A DNA stretch of 64,000 nucleotides from Psychrobacter sp. NZS113 (GCF_015864825.1 NZ_JADYWL010000003.1:248001-312000); one strand, 5' to 3'; numbered from the stretch's first letter, positions 17,970-28,081 are shown. A program made the numbers and translations. The notes: a model not told the origin generated them from the letters alone.

Positions 17970-19772
17970 ATGACCTCATCTAAAGAAAAACCGTCTAATA
18001 ACACGAGTACTACCAAAGACTCATTAGCGATGACTAAATCTACAAAAGAACAAGCTATGGTCGAAAATGAGACTGATAACTCTGAGCCAGACAGTATCCC
18101 AAAAGATGCTGAATCTTCAGAGCATTCAGAGCATTCAGAGAATTCAGAGAAATCAGAGCATCATGATGAAAATGAATTAGATAAGGAGATGGCAGATACA
18201 CAAAATCCTGAAGCAAAAGTAATCATAGAGTCGGTCAGCCCAGACATAGCAGTTGCGACATTAGAGACACCTGATACCACAATATCCGAGTCTGAAACGT
18301 CTGAAGATAAAATACAATCCTCTACTGAAAACTTAACACCAGAGACTGAAGCAGTTTCAAATAATACCGATATTGAACATACCCACCTAGAAAATCCTGA
18401 AGCGACAAAGCAAATTCAGGATGATACTGACAGCACTAAGCAAACCTCTCAAGAGGAAGCCGACGCTGAAGTAACGGTTTCTGATAGTGATATAGAAGAC
18501 AGCTCAATAAAAAATAATACGAATATAGAGCAATCCGTCAACGAATCAACAAACACTATTGCAAATAAGCCTGAAACTGGCACAAAACCAGACGGTCAGA
18601 AAAATATAGAGGATACTGTAAAAGACGCTGTCAAAGATGAGGCGAACGATCAAGAAGCGCAAGAGGAAGAAGTTAAAGAACAAAAAGAAGCCAAACTGGA
18701 GTCTTATAAGCAGTTTGTTGCTGAACAATTTAGCAATCAAAAGGTAGATTATCCAGAAGTACGTGTCAGGATTGAAGCAAACGCACTGCCTAGTAAAATG
18801 TATTTCATCATGAATATACTGTCTGCCATCATTGCCAGTTATGGGCTGGTGACCAACTCAGCAGCGGTAGTCATTGGCGCCATGCTGGTTGCCATGATGC
18901 TAGGACCGATTACTGGTGTCGCATTGGCCATTATTGACCACCGTATGCCGCTACTGCGTAGGTCGCTTATTACCATGCTAATTGGTGTATCATTGGTGAT
19001 ATTGGTTGGCTTTATCGTGGGCTGGCTACACAAAGATCAGCCTTTAACAGCAGAAATACTATCGCGTACTCAGCCAACATCCATGGACTTAATGATTGCT
19101 CTAGCAGGTGGTACTGCTGGTGCTTATGCGATGGTTTCGCCGCATCTCTCGGTTGCCGTTGTGGGCGTAGCCGTTGCCACAGCACTGGTGCCACCACTTG
19201 CTGCTAGTGGTATTTTATTGGCTAATGGTGAGCTACAGCTCGGACTCGGTGCATTTTTATTAGCCATCACCAACATTATTGCGATTCAATTTACCAATGC
19301 ATTGGTGCTTTGGCTGCTAGGGTTTCGACGTTTGGTTGATGACGACTATAAATCAAAAACCTACTTAACTTTTTTGCGACGTAATGCCGTGACTTTATTA
19401 TTGTTAGGTGGCTTGGGTACTTATTTGACCATCAATCTACAGACCAATGCTAAGCAGCAAGTATTTGAGAGTAATGTCAAAGAGACCATCAATAGCTATT
19501 TTATTGATAAGGGCAACGTGCTAACCAACACCCAATTCGACACCGTCGATGACAACCAAGTCGTACGTGCTGTTATTCGCGGGGAGACAACGCCTAGCTC
19601 ATACGATGTCCGTCAAATCGAATTAGCAATTACCCAAGATATGGCGACAAACTTTCCCAAATACTTACCCATTAAACTACAACTGCGCTACTTACCAGTA
19701 CAAGTAATCGAGTCCAATCCACTCATACAAGATAAATTAGACGAGACTGATGCAGCAATTTTGACCAACTAA
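17970..19772 (+). CDS. DUF389 (TIGR00341-like) membrane protein with long acidic N-terminus
   Basis: A 600-residue protein of unknown function. Residues 1-250 are hydrophilic and extremely rich in Glu, Asp, Ser, Thr and Asn, including an EHSEHSENSEKSEHH run. From about 270 on it matches the DUF389 core: LPSKMYFIMNILSAIIASYG, the family signature NSAAVVIGAMLVAMMLGPI, then several further transmembrane segments with GGTAGAYA and ALVPPLAASG. A soluble C-terminal region of about 110 residues ends the protein. Family members are usually 300-500 residues, so the acidic segment is an added domain. It is transcribed alone. Whether the acidic region has a role in ion or surface interaction is unknown. 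Confidence 0.9.
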   Translation: MTSSKEKPSNNTSTTKDSLAMTKSTKEQAMVENETDNSEPDSIPKDAESSEHSEHSENSEKSEHHDENELDKEMADTQNPEAKVIIESVSPDIAVATLETPDTTISESETSEDKIQSSTENLTPETEAVSNNTDIEHTHLENPEATKQIQDDTDSTKQTSQEEADAEVTVSDSDIEDSSIKNNTNIEQSVNESTNTIANKPETGTKPDGQKNIEDTVKDAVKDEANDQEAQEEEVKEQKEAKLESYKQFVAEQFSNQKVDYPEVRVRIEANALPSKMYFIMNILSAIIASYGLVTNSAAVVIGAMLVAMMLGPITGVALAIIDHRMPLLRRSLITMLIGVSLVILVGFIVGWLHKDQPLTAEILSRTQPTSMDLMIALAGGTAGAYAMVSPHLSVAVVGVAVATALVPPLAASGILLANGELQLGLGAFLLAITNIIAIQFTNALVLWLLGFRRLVDDDYKSKTYLTFLRRNAVTLLLLGGLGTYLTINLQTNAKQQVFESNVKETINSYFIDKGNVLTNTQFDTVDDNQVVRAVIRGETTPSSYDVRQIELAITQDMATNFPKYLPIKLQLRYLPVQVIESNPLIQDKLDETDAAILTN

Positions 19773-19812
19773 TTCATTTGCGAGCCAGATTTTGTAATGC
19801 TTTAAAATACTG

Positions 19813-19908
19813 GCTATAGTCAGCTCAAGATAATTTTAATACAATCATGGAGGCAAGTGAAAGCACTACCAATAGCAGAATTAACAATCCTGACACGCTA
19901 TTTGGCTG
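19813..19908 (+). repeat. dispersed intergenic repeat, family A (diverged copy)
   Basis: This resembles the copies at 36653, 56236 and 62872: CTATAGTC, then AGATAATTTTAATACAA, GAGGCAAGTGAAAGCACTAC and CCTGACAC in the same order. It is diverged and abuts a family B copy. No gene is encoded. Confidence 0.6.
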
Positions 19909-20020
19909 ATATAGCCATTCCACTATAAAGGTATTACAGCGTTAACCTCGCTTGAAGTATCACATATACATCTACACTCGGTTGCCTTGTACTACTTTTA
20001 AATTGAATCGACTATATAGT
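19909..20020 (-). repeat. dispersed intergenic repeat, family B
   Basis: On the minus strand it reads ACTATATAGTCGATTCAATT, then GGCAACCGAGTG, ACTTCAAGCGAGGTTAACG and a terminal GGCTATAT. It matches the copies at 58039 (same direction as the minus reading here) and 38990 (truncated). It ends 132 bp before alaS. Confidence 0.7.
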
Positions 20021-20152
20021 ATTGCCTATATATGCACAGAATAACCTTGCAGTTGTAACTCTTGTACCAAGAGCTTGGGCGTTTGTGCTAAAATCGCTTG
20101 CAAAATTATTTTACTTAATCTACTCAATTCTATCCGTCAGTAAGGAGCCGCT

Positions 20153-22825
20153 GTGAGCCAGCCATTTCGCTCAGCCGATATTCGCCAAGCCTTTATCGAT
20201 TTTTTCATAAGCAAGCAGCATACTACAGTCCCATCATCTAGTCTGATTCCGCATAACGATCCGACATTGCTATTCACCAATGCCGGTATGAATCAGTTTA
20301 AAGAGACGTTTTTGGGCATGGAGCCACGTGACTATACACGTGCTGTGTCCTCGCAAAAGTGCGTACGTGCTGGCGGTAAACACAATGACTTAGATAATGT
20401 TGGCTACACTGCCCGGCATCATACGTTCTTTGAAATGTTGGGTAACTTCTCGTTTGGCGATTACTTTAAGCAAGCCGGTATTGAGTATATTTGGGAGTTT
20501 TTGACATCGAGTGACTGGTTAGCGATTGATAAAGACCGTCTCTATGTCACCATTTATGAAACCGATGATGAAGCTTTTGATATTTGGAACAAGAACATCG
20601 GTATTCCAAGTGAGCGCATCATTCGTATTGGTGATAATAAAGGCGCGCCGTATGCGTCAGATAACTTTTGGACGATGGGCGACACAGGTCCTTGTGGTCC
20701 TTGTACCGAAGTCTTCTATGATCATGGTGCAGATATCGAGGGCGGCCTACCGGGCACGCCTGAAGAAGATGGTGACCGCTATATCGAGATTTGGAACTGT
20801 GTATTTATGCAGTTCAACCGTCAAAAAGACGGTACGTTATTACCACTACCAGCACCTAGCGTAGATACAGGTATGGGTCTTGAGCGTATTAGTGCCATCA
20901 TGCAAGGCGTCCATGGCAACTACGAGATCGATTTGTTTATCCATTTGATGGATGCGGCAGCTGAGATTTTAGAAATTGACAATGAACAGCAATCATCATT
21001 GAAAGTCATCGCCGATCACATTCGTGCCGTTGCCTTTTTGATTGCTGATGGTGTCACACCAAGTAACGAAGGCCGTGGCTATGTGCTACGCCGTGTAATC
21101 CGCCGTGCGGTGCGCCATGGTAACAAGCTGGGTGCAGATGGTGACTTTTTCTATAAGATGGTCGCACCATTGGTTGCCGAAATGGGCCATGCCTATCCTG
21201 AGCTAAAAGATAAGCAAAGCGCTATTGAAAATGCCATTCAAAAAGAAGAGACACAGTTTGCCAAGACACTAGCGCAAGGATTACGTTTGCTTGCCAGCGA
21301 ACTTGAAGGGTTGCAAGATGGTGATACGCTATCTGGTGAAGCAGCCTTTAAACTGTATGACACTTATGGCTTCCCACTTGATTTGACCGCTGACATCACT
21401 CGTGAACGCGGTATTGTTATCAATGAAGCTGAGTTCGATGAGCACATGCAAGCACAACGTGAGCGTGCGCGTGATGCCGGTAAGTTCGATGTCGATTATA
21501 GCAGCGTCATTCAAGTAGAGACGCCGACGACCTTTATTGGTTATGAGCAACTTGAAGAAGACGGCGTGACGATTGATGCGCTTTATCAAGACGGCAATTC
21601 AGCAGACAGCTTAAATGAAGGTATGGAAGGTGTGGTGGTACTTGACCGTACCCCATTTTATGCCGAAGGTGGTGGTCAGGTTGGTGAGCTGGGCGAAATT
21701 CGTACCGCATCCGGTGTCTTTGAAGTTCAAGATACCAAAAAATCTGGTCAAGCCATTATTCACTATGGTGTTGTCACCATGGGTGAGATTAATGTTAAGC
21801 AAGTGGCTGATGCACAAGTACTTTCTAGTATCCGTGCGGCGAGTGCCAAAAACCACTCGGCTACTCACCTATTACACGCAGCGCTCAGAGAAGTATTGGG
21901 CGACGCGGTCACGCAAAAAGGCTCGCTAGTATCAAGCGAAGTATTACGTTTTGATTTCTCCTATGATAGACCCGTTAGTATTGCCGAAATCAGCCGTATC
22001 GAACGTCTCGTCAATGAGCAAATCCAAGCCAACACCCCTGCCCGTATCGAGAACATGTCGATTGATGAAGCCATGAAAAACGGTGCAATGGCACTATTTG
22101 GCGAAAAGTACGGCAGTGAGGTTCGCGTGCTTACCATGGGTGCAGATAGTATCGTAGATGGTCAACGCAAGCCCTTCTCTATCGAGCTGTGTGGCGGTTT
22201 GCATGTACAGCGTACTGGTGATATTGGACTGTTGAAAATCACGAGCGAGTCAGGCATTGCTGCTGGTATTCGCCGTATTGAAGCCGTTACTGGCATGAAT
22301 GCGGTCAAAAACATTCAGCAAAGCGAGCAACAATTGAGCGAGCTTGCCAGTCAGCTTAAAGTAAAACGCCCTGAAGTTGCACAGCGTGTACGTACCATGG
22401 CAGATAAGCAACGCGATCTAGAAAAACAACTAGAGCGCCTGCAACAAAAAATCGCCAGTGCCCAAGCAGCCAACTTACTCGACGACGTGCAGACTATCGC
22501 AGGTACGCCTGTACTTATCAGTATGTTGAGCGGTATCGATGGTAAGTCAATCCGTACGCTGATGGATGATATCAAATCGAAACTTCCAGACAGTGTGATT
22601 GTATTGGTGGGTGATAAAGACGATCAGTTAGCCCTAGCAGCCAGTGTGGCGAAATCTGTCATAGCGAAAGTAAAAGCGGGTGATATCATTCGTCACTTGG
22701 CGGGCGAGCTTGGTGGTAAAGGTGGCGGTAAGCCTGACTATGCTCAAGGCGGCGCACCGAAATCTGGTAACAGTGCAGTAGTCATCGATGCCCTACCTGC
22801 TTGGATTGCAGACCAGCTTGGCTAG
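20153..22825 (+). CDS. alaS: alanine--tRNA ligase
   Basis: It charges tRNA-Ala. At 890 residues it is a full-length AlaRS (E. coli 876). The start is GTG, with AAGGAG five bases upstream. The catalytic domain holds motif 1-2 sequences ([34 protein letters not shown]) and motif 3 GMGLERISA. The editing domain holds the zinc-binding [12 protein letters not shown] and [13 protein letters not shown]. The C-terminal coiled coil and C-Ala domain end in [11 protein letters not shown]. It is transcribed alone. A short inverted repeat, CTCTTG-TAC-CAAGAG (20059-20073), lies upstream; E. coli AlaRS represses its own gene at a palindrome, but equivalence here is only a guess. Confidence 0.98.
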   Translation: MSQPFRSADIRQAFIDFFISKQHTTVPSSSLIPHNDPTLLFTNAGMNQFKETFLGMEPRDYTRAVSSQKCVRAGGKHNDLDNVGYTARHHTFFEMLGNFSFGDYFKQAGIEYIWEFLTSSDWLAIDKDRLYVTIYETDDEAFDIWNKNIGIPSERIIRIGDNKGAPYASDNFWTMGDTGPCGPCTEVFYDHGADIEGGLPGTPEEDGDRYIEIWNCVFMQFNRQKDGTLLPLPAPSVDTGMGLERISAIMQGVHGNYEIDLFIHLMDAAAEILEIDNEQQSSLKVIADHIRAVAFLIADGVTPSNEGRGYVLRRVIRRAVRHGNKLGADGDFFYKMVAPLVAEMGHAYPELKDKQSAIENAIQKEETQFAKTLAQGLRLLASELEGLQDGDTLSGEAAFKLYDTYGFPLDLTADITRERGIVINEAEFDEHMQAQRERARDAGKFDVDYSSVIQVETPTTFIGYEQLEEDGVTIDALYQDGNSADSLNEGMEGVVVLDRTPFYAEGGGQVGELGEIRTASGVFEVQDTKKSGQAIIHYGVVTMGEINVKQVADAQVLSSIRAASAKNHSATHLLHAALREVLGDAVTQKGSLVSSEVLRFDFSYDRPVSIAEISRIERLVNEQIQANTPARIENMSIDEAMKNGAMALFGEKYGSEVRVLTMGADSIVDGQRKPFSIELCGGLHVQRTGDIGLLKITSESGIAAGIRRIEAVTGMNAVKNIQQSEQQLSELASQLKVKRPEVAQRVRTMADKQRDLEKQLERLQQKIASAQAANLLDDVQTIAGTPVLISMLSGIDGKSIRTLMDDIKSKLPDSVIVLVGDKDDQLALAASVAKSVIAKVKAGDIIRHLAGELGGKGGGKPDYAQGGAPKSGNSAVVIDALPAWIADQLG

Positions 22826-22877
22826 ATACTAGAGAGCCAACTGAGCAAAACGCTGCATCCTAAAATGTACAATACGT

Positions 22878-22904
22878 GATTGGTTATAACCGTTATAACC
22901 AATC
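22878..22904. repeat. perfect 27-bp palindrome between alaS and lysC
   Basis: GATTGGTTATAAC and GTTATAACCAATC flank a single C. No T-run follows, so it is not a normal terminator. The rest of the 344-bp gap (22826-23169) holds no gene and no recognisable lysine riboswitch. Confidence 0.75.
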
Positions 22905-23169
22905 GCCATACGTCTAAGCCGCACTAGCACTTAACGTGGTGACGTAGATATGATATAAAGGTCAACGTTTGAACACATTGTTCATTCATTAACTGCTAAG
23001 CACTATTGAATATAAGTACCATTAAAGCACCATTGAATAAATGAAAGGCATAGGGCGCAACTCTTATAATACGGCTTTGTCTATGCAAACATTGATTGAG
23101 CGTCACATGGCGACATTGGCTCTCATTGATGATAACAAAAGGCCATTAATGAATAATAGGTAGATTTTT

Positions 23170-24456
23170 ATGGCGTTAATAGTACAGAAATACGGCGGCA
23201 CCTCGATGGGCAGTATCGACCGCATCAAAAACGTCGCCAAACGAGTCAAACGCTGGCATGACAATGGTCATCAAGTGGTCGTTGTGGTATCTGCCATGAG
23301 CGGCGAAACCAACCGTTTGATCGATCTGGCTCGCCAAATTAGCACTCAGCCTGATCCTCGTGAATACGACCAAATGGTTTCGACAGGTGAGCAGGTCTCT
23401 ATCTCATTGCTCGCGATGGCGATTAAAGAGCTTGGTATCGGTGCGCGTTCATTTACTGGCCGTCAAGTCGCGATTAAGACGGATAGCGCCCACAATAAAG
23501 CCCGTATCGAAAGCATCGATGATAAAAATATTCGTGAGCAGTTAGATGCTGGCAATATTGTCATCGTCGCAGGCTTCCAAGGTATTGATGAAGAAGGCAA
23601 CGCGACCACATTAGGGCGCGGTGGCTCTGATACTACTGGCGTCGCTATTGCGGCTGCTTTGGGCGCGGATGAATGTCAAATCTATACCGATGTTGATGGC
23701 GTCTACACCACTGACCCTCGTGTCACCTCAAAAGCTAAGAAACTTGAAAAAATTACCTTTGAAGAAATGCTTGAGATGGCAAGTCTTGGCTCTAAAATTC
23801 TACAGATTCGTTCCGTAGAGTTCGCTGGTAAATATGGTGTGCCTTTGCGTGTACTATCTAGCTTTGATGAAAACACAGACGGTAGCTTTGACCAAGAATT
23901 TCAAGACAATGTCGGCACCTTAATTACGATAGACGAAGGAGATAGTATGGAACAGGCAATCATCTCAGGTATCGCCTTTAACCGAGACGAAGCAAAAATT
24001 GTAGTGCGCGGTGTACCTGATCACCCTGGTATTGCCTCTGCTATCTTGAGCCCGATTGGACGCGCCAATATCGAAATCGATATGATCGTACAAAACCTCT
24101 CGACCAATGGCACAACTGACTTCACTTTTACCGTCAATCGCTCTGATTTAGACAAAACCATGAAAGTGCTGAATGAAGAAGTCAAAGACGAGATTGGTGC
24201 AAAAGAAGTCTTAGGTAATAGTGAAGTCGTCAAAGTCTCACTAGTGGGTGTTGGCATGCGCTCGCACGCTGGCGTCGCTAGTCTTATGTTCCAGACGCTC
24301 GCTGAAAACAACATCAATATCCAAATGATATCGACCAGTGAAATCAAAGTCTCTGTACTGATTCAAGACCAGCATTTAGAAAAAGCGGTTAAATCATTAC
24401 ATACTGCATTTGGTTTGGATCGCGAAGATGGCGAAAGTAAAATCGCTGGGCTATAA
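23170..24456 (+). CDS. lysC: aspartate kinase (monofunctional, ACT-regulated)
   Basis: It phosphorylates aspartate, the first step towards lysine, threonine and methionine. It has 428 residues. The amino-acid kinase domain (1-240) starts with [11 protein letters not shown] and contains [20 protein letters not shown] and [13 protein letters not shown]. Two ACT domains (about 265-340 and 345-420: [17 protein letters not shown] and [19 protein letters not shown]) bind the feedback inhibitors. The length and domain order match the pseudomonad-type single aspartokinase; there is no homoserine dehydrogenase fusion. An internal ATG at 23947 within the GDSMEQ stretch is where alpha/beta-type enzymes start their beta subunit, so a second product is possible. 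Confidence 0.97.
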   Translation: MALIVQKYGGTSMGSIDRIKNVAKRVKRWHDNGHQVVVVVSAMSGETNRLIDLARQISTQPDPREYDQMVSTGEQVSISLLAMAIKELGIGARSFTGRQVAIKTDSAHNKARIESIDDKNIREQLDAGNIVIVAGFQGIDEEGNATTLGRGGSDTTGVAIAAALGADECQIYTDVDGVYTTDPRVTSKAKKLEKITFEEMLEMASLGSKILQIRSVEFAGKYGVPLRVLSSFDENTDGSFDQEFQDNVGTLITIDEGDSMEQAIISGIAFNRDEAKIVVRGVPDHPGIASAILSPIGRANIEIDMIVQNLSTNGTTDFTFTVNRSDLDKTMKVLNEEVKDEIGAKEVLGNSEVVKVSLVGVGMRSHAGVASLMFQTLAENNINIQMISTSEIKVSVLIQDQHLEKAVKSLHTAFGLDREDGESKIAGL

Positions 24457-24583
24457 TAGCCATCTATAATCCTGATGTGTTCTTTATAGTGACTGGACTA
24501 TTATTTTAATTAACAATAATAGATTTGGCTGGCGCAGTTACCACTCATGGGTTACTAATAACAGTCAATAATACGTTCAATTA

Positions 24584-24617
24584 AATAGGGTCTCTTGAGA
24601 TCCTATTTTATTTTTTA
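24584..24617 (+). terminator. rho-independent terminator after lysC
   Basis: AATAGGGTCTC and GAGATCCTATT form an 11-bp stem (one G-U pair) with a 2-base centre (in practice a 4-base loop), followed by a T-rich run. Confidence 0.8.
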
Positions 24618-24661
24618 TTATTGCTGACGTTAGTAGTTACCTAATAGTTTTGTGAAAACTC

Positions 24662-24690
24662 GTGACAGTCTCTGCCATGCCCCCTATAAT
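24662..24690 (+). promoter_or_regulatory. sigma-70 promoter of csrA
   Basis: GTGACA (24662-24667) and a perfect TATAAT (24685-24690) are 17 bp apart. Transcription would start near 24697 and give csrA a leader of about 165 bases. The rest of the 404-bp gap upstream of csrA holds the lysC terminator and no gene. Confidence 0.7.
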
Positions 24691-24860
24691 GGGCTTTCAT
24701 TTGGGCTAAATGAATCTACCTATCATCACCGCCCTTGGCACTACGTTAATTATTTTAGTTATGCCGATATATAGTATGTTTAGTGCTGCGGTGATGTCCT
24801 GCAATTGAGAAGTAATCTAATGAGTAATAATTTGTTGATGCGACATAAGGAGTGTGACGC

Positions 24861-25106
24861 ATGTTAATTTTGACACGCCGCGTGGGCGAAACGCTAATGA
24901 TTGGTGATGAGGTCAGTGTGACTGTCCTAGGTGTCAAAGGCAATCAAGTACGTATCGGTGTAAATGCACCTAAAGATATTGCCGTACACCGCGAAGAGAT
25001 TTATCAACGTATTCAGCATGAGCGTTCTGTACAGTCGCAAATGCAACATCTTGAGCAAGGCAGTTTTGCGCCTTCTTTCGATGACGAAGACTATTTTAAT
25101 CGCTAA
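24861..25106 (+). CDS. csrA: carbon storage regulator CsrA/RsmA
   Basis: A small dimeric RNA-binding protein that represses or activates translation by binding GGA motifs near ribosome binding sites. At 81 residues it has the standard 60-residue CsrA fold ([20 protein letters not shown] at the start, with the RNA-binding [19 protein letters not shown] stretch) plus a 20-residue Gln/acidic tail typical of Moraxellaceae. The ribosome site AAGGAG, eight bases before the ATG, is itself a CsrA-type ANGGA motif, so autoregulation is likely. It follows lysC, as in many gammaproteobacteria where alaS, lysC/recX and csrA cluster. The GacA homologue at 53716 would act upstream of it. Confidence 0.98.
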   Translation: MLILTRRVGETLMIGDEVSVTVLGVKGNQVRIGVNAPKDIAVHREEIYQRIQHERSVQSQMQHLEQGSFAPSFDDEDYFNR

Positions 25107-25151
25107 TCGATATATTTTCACTTTTCTAATCTGCTCTGAGGTCATTTATTT

Positions 25152-25526
25152 ATGAGTATTCGCCAATCAGACATATCGGCTCTACTTAATGGTTTGAATA
25201 AAAAAGCCATTGGATTCAATGATGTCATCAGTTTTATTGATGATTTTTATCGTTATGCACCTGCCCCTTTTGTTAATGGCATGGTACATAATGCAGCTGG
25301 TGAAAATGAAGGCAGTGCAAAGATTTTTGGCTTTGCTAAGCTCCATGGTCTGGATCAATTAGACACGCTAAAACTATTCGGTGAGCATTATGCCAAAGTT
25401 CAAGCAACCCCTAATGGTACCGATCATGCCAATATTCGTAATTTTTTACATTGGGGTTGGCAAGGGTTTTTGATGCAAAAAAACCCACTAACAGTACGCC
25501 CTAGCGTCGATACGACTGCACTTTAA
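25152..25526 (+). CDS. HopJ-family protein
   Basis: A 124-residue soluble protein matching the HopJ (HopPmaJ) family: FYRYAPAPFVNG, then NEGSAKIFGFAKLHGL and NIRNFLHWGWQG. The family was named after a Pseudomonas syringae effector candidate, but homologues are widespread in non-pathogens as housekeeping-like proteins, so no effector role should be assumed. There is no type III secretion gene in the window. It starts 45 bp after csrA on the same strand and shares its terminator, so it is probably in the csrA transcript. Confidence 0.9.
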   Translation: MSIRQSDISALLNGLNKKAIGFNDVISFIDDFYRYAPAPFVNGMVHNAAGENEGSAKIFGFAKLHGLDQLDTLKLFGEHYAKVQATPNGTDHANIRNFLHWGWQGFLMQKNPLTVRPSVDTTAL

Positions 25527-25542
25527 TAAACCATCAAGCAAT

Positions 25543-25576
25543 AAAAAAGCCACGCTATATATAGCGTGGCTTTTTT
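25543..25576. terminator. bidirectional terminator
   Basis: A perfect 11-bp inverted repeat (GCCACGCTATA / TATAGCGTGGC, 25549-25570), flanked by AAAAAA and TTTTTT, separates the csrA unit from the convergent DUF1315 gene. Confidence 0.95.
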
Positions 25577-25603
25577 ATTGTGATCTACATCGATAATAAA
25601 TGC

Positions 25604-25915
25604 TTATTTATCACGAAACTTGACAGGTTGCACAGCCCCTTTAGGGTTCGGCATATTAGGATAATGGTGCTCATGCTCAACATCACATTCTGCTCCAACG
25701 ACAGACCCATCGTCTTTTACTGGTTTGTGAATGTAGCCAGTACGCTCAGCAGGTGGTAGGTGCTCATGCTCCCAAACCATGATGGCTTGCATACAGGTTT
25801 CACGCTGTTCAGCGGTTAGCTTACGTCCATCAGGCCACTTACCTATCTCAATCGCCATACGAAACTTATCAGCCACTTCTAGCGTCAAACTTGCCAATAT
25901 TGTTTGCTTATCCAT
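25604..25915 (-). CDS. yeaC: DUF1315 family protein (YeaC-like)
   Basis: A 103-residue protein of unknown function. The family pattern is clear: an N-terminal helix with ADKFRMAIEIGKWPDGRKL, then the acidic EHEHLPPAERTGYI motif, and a Cys/His-containing C-terminal part. It is transcribed in the same direction as nadK, 67 bp downstream of it. The gammaproteobacterial relatives are cytoplasmic and conserved but uncharacterised. Confidence 0.88.
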   Translation of the reverse strand: MDKQTILASLTLEVADKFRMAIEIGKWPDGRKLTAEQRETCMQAIMVWEHEHLPPAERTGYIHKPVKDDGSVVGAECDVEHEHHYPNMPNPKGAVQPVKFRDK

Positions 25916-25982
25916 CTTATCTACTCTCCACTACTATTTTTTATAGCATATTCTATATAACGTTTTTATATAACGGATGCAC

Positions 25983-26990
25983 TTATTCGTCATCATCCAT
26001 AATATCATCATCGACATCCAGACTGAATTCTTCAGCATGGACGTTCCAGTGCAACTTTGTACGACAAGCTTCATAAAAGTCAAACCCTGGTGGATGCAAT
26101 AGTGTGAGCTTATCAGGGTGCTTGCGAATATAGAGCCGCTGCTCTTGTTCAAGTGGTACACTCGGCTTACCATCTGCACTGACCATCGGCTGCGTGCGAT
26201 TGTCTTCGTGAATACGAATACACACCTCACTATTGCCACTGACCACAATAGGCCTGCTAGATAGCGTATGCGGGTGCATAGGCACTAGACAGATCGCATC
26301 CATACTTGGATGAATAATAGGGCCACCACCTGACAGTGCGTAAGCGGTAGATCCAGTCGGTGTCGCCGCTATCAAGCCATCACTATGCTGTCTGTACACA
26401 TCATGCTCGTCAATTTTCATCTGAAAATCAATCATGTGTACGGATTTACCAGCATGTAATACGATGTCGTTGAGCGCCATGTCTTCGTGGATAATCTTAC
26501 GACCTTCTCGTATCTCCATGGTCAACAGGAACCGATGATCTAGCTGGTAATCACCCATCAAGACTTGGCGTAGCTTAAACGCCGCCTCATCAGGCTTTAC
26601 ATCTGCCAAAAACCCAAGCCGACCACGGTTAACGCCCAGCACAGGAACACGGTAACGTGCCAAAGCTTCGGCAGCATGCAATATAGACCCATCCCCACCG
26701 ACAACGATGACTAAGTCGCAAATTTCACCGATTAGACTGCGCTTAACGATTTTAACTTTTTCAATCTCAGTGAGATTCAATGTTGGTAAGTTGGCTGTCT
26801 TTACATCCATAATCAATGTGAGATTCATATCATTGATCGTTTGGGCAATCTGCACGAGGCTTTGGGTGACACTACGCTTGCCTGCACGGCCCATCAATCC
26901 GATACGCCTAAAAGCAGGGTTTTTGATAGCGTGAAACAGCTCTGACTCATGTAAGTGTGGCAATCTGGCTGACTGCGCTGAGTTTTCCAT
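25983..26990 (-). CDS. nadK: NAD kinase
   Basis: It phosphorylates NAD to NADP and is the only source of NADP in most bacteria. It has 335 residues. The GGDGSILHAAE motif (catalytic Asp) and the downstream NDIVLHAG and TPTGSTAYALSGGGPI motifs (nucleotide binding) are intact. The N-terminus carries about 25 residues before the core (RRIGLMGRAG). An acidic C-terminal tail of about 20 residues (LDVDDDIMDDDE) is longer than in E. coli NadK (292 residues). Confidence 0.97.
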   Translation of the reverse strand: MENSAQSARLPHLHESELFHAIKNPAFRRIGLMGRAGKRSVTQSLVQIAQTINDMNLTLIMDVKTANLPTLNLTEIEKVKIVKRSLIGEICDLVIVVGGDGSILHAAEALARYRVPVLGVNRGRLGFLADVKPDEAAFKLRQVLMGDYQLDHRFLLTMEIREGRKIIHEDMALNDIVLHAGKSVHMIDFQMKIDEHDVYRQHSDGLIAATPTGSTAYALSGGGPIIHPSMDAICLVPMHPHTLSSRPIVVSGNSEVCIRIHEDNRTQPMVSADGKPSVPLEQEQRLYIRKHPDKLTLLHPPGFDFYEACRTKLHWNVHAEEFSLDVDDDIMDDDE

Positions 26991-27292
26991 AAAACGGCTC
27001 GGTATAACGGTAAAATACTAGGTAATGATAGCGATAAATGAGCGCTTAGACTAGCATGTTTATGAATTATCGTTGTTAACTGTCGTAATCGACCCCATAT
27101 AAAAGCCATCATACGTTACTTTTAAACGTGTTTATTTAGCTACACAGCATCACATTATTATAATTCTATAAGCAACTGCAGAATGTCGTGAGGCCTTTAT
27201 GGCCGTCACGCAAACACAGTTGACAATAATGGCGGATTTGCTAAAGTAGCTGTTATCTAACTCATTTATATTTTATTATTAGGGACATATAT
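26991..27292. other. divergent intergenic region, nadK to Bax-inhibitor gene
   Basis: 302 bp with no gene. It contains a small imperfect hairpin near 27187-27210 (GTGAGGCC / GGCCGTCAC) and AT-rich DNA before each gene. No convincing promoter pair was identified. Confidence 0.5.
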
Positions 27293-28015
27293 ATGGCCAA
27301 TCCTATTGTCAGTCGCGCAGAACTTGCGATCGGCGGGAATCCAATGACGGTCAAGGGCGTTATTCAAAAGACCAGTCTATTACTTGGGCTATCAGCTATC
27401 ACTGGTGTGGGTTTTTTCTTTTATGCCCTTATGGCAGGTCTATCGCAGGGTTTTATCACGATGGCAGCCTTTGGTAGCATGATTGCTGCATTCGTTCTCG
27501 CTCTTTTCATCACTTTTAAGCCACAAAAAGCTAAAACTTTAGCTGTACCTTATGCACTACTAGAAGGTATATTTTTAGGCGGCATTTCACTGTTCTTTAT
27601 GAGAATGTATCCAAGCGTGCCAGTGACTGCTATGTGTGCAACCTTTGTCACAGCAGCCGTTATGTTAGGGCTATATCGTTCGGGTCTGGTGAAAGTTACT
27701 CAAAAGTTCCGTTCAATCGTGACCTCAGCCGTTATCGCCATCATGTTGGTTTATGTAGCTCAATGGGTACTTTCTTTAGCATTTGGCTCAAGCTTACCTT
27801 TCTTGTTTGAAGGTGGCGTTATCGCTATTGGCTTTAGCTTATTCGTTATTGTTATTGCTTCTTTCACACTGCTATTAGACTTCGATAATATCGACCGCGG
27901 TGTGGCAATGGGCATCTCAGAAGACTACGAGTGGCTATTCAGTATTGGTATACTTGCCACACTAGTGTGGATGTACATTGAATTTATGCGCCTATTAAGC
28001 TATCTACAAGACTAG
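27293..28015 (+). CDS. Bax inhibitor-1-like (BaxI_1/YccA-type) membrane protein
   Basis: A 240-residue inner-membrane protein with about seven transmembrane helices. It fits the bacterial Bax1-inhibitor-like family (PF12811 type): a short N-terminus, helices with GLSAITGVGFFFYALMAGL and LLEGIFLGGISLFF, and the conserved acidic C-terminal part LDFDNIDRGVAMGISEDYEW. Relatives are proposed to be pH-sensitive calcium leak channels or partners of membrane proteases, but the function in this lineage is unproven. It is transcribed alone and ends at a strong terminator. Confidence 0.88.
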   Translation: MANPIVSRAELAIGGNPMTVKGVIQKTSLLLGLSAITGVGFFFYALMAGLSQGFITMAAFGSMIAAFVLALFITFKPQKAKTLAVPYALLEGIFLGGISLFFMRMYPSVPVTAMCATFVTAAVMLGLYRSGLVKVTQKFRSIVTSAVIAIMLVYVAQWVLSLAFGSSLPFLFEGGVIAIGFSLFVIVIASFTLLLDFDNIDRGVAMGISEDYEWLFSIGILATLVWMYIEFMRLLSYLQD

Positions 28016-28053
28016 TATAAATAGACTGTCTAATAGTAAGCTAATACAAAAAA

Positions 28054-28081
28054 ACCGTCTTTTATTAAAGGCGGTTTTTTT
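28054..28081. terminator. rho-independent terminator after the Bax-inhibitor gene
   Basis: ACCGTCTTT and AAAGGCGGT form a 9-bp stem with one G-U pair and a 4-base loop, followed by TTTTTT. A-rich sequence on the left suggests activity in both directions. Confidence 0.9.

Noticed and set aside
22826..23169. Possible lysine riboswitch before lysC
   Set aside because: No recognisable conserved core was found; only an isolated palindrome is present.
25152..25526. Type III effector role for the HopJ-family protein
   Set aside because: No secretion system or effector context is present, and the family is widespread in non-pathogens.
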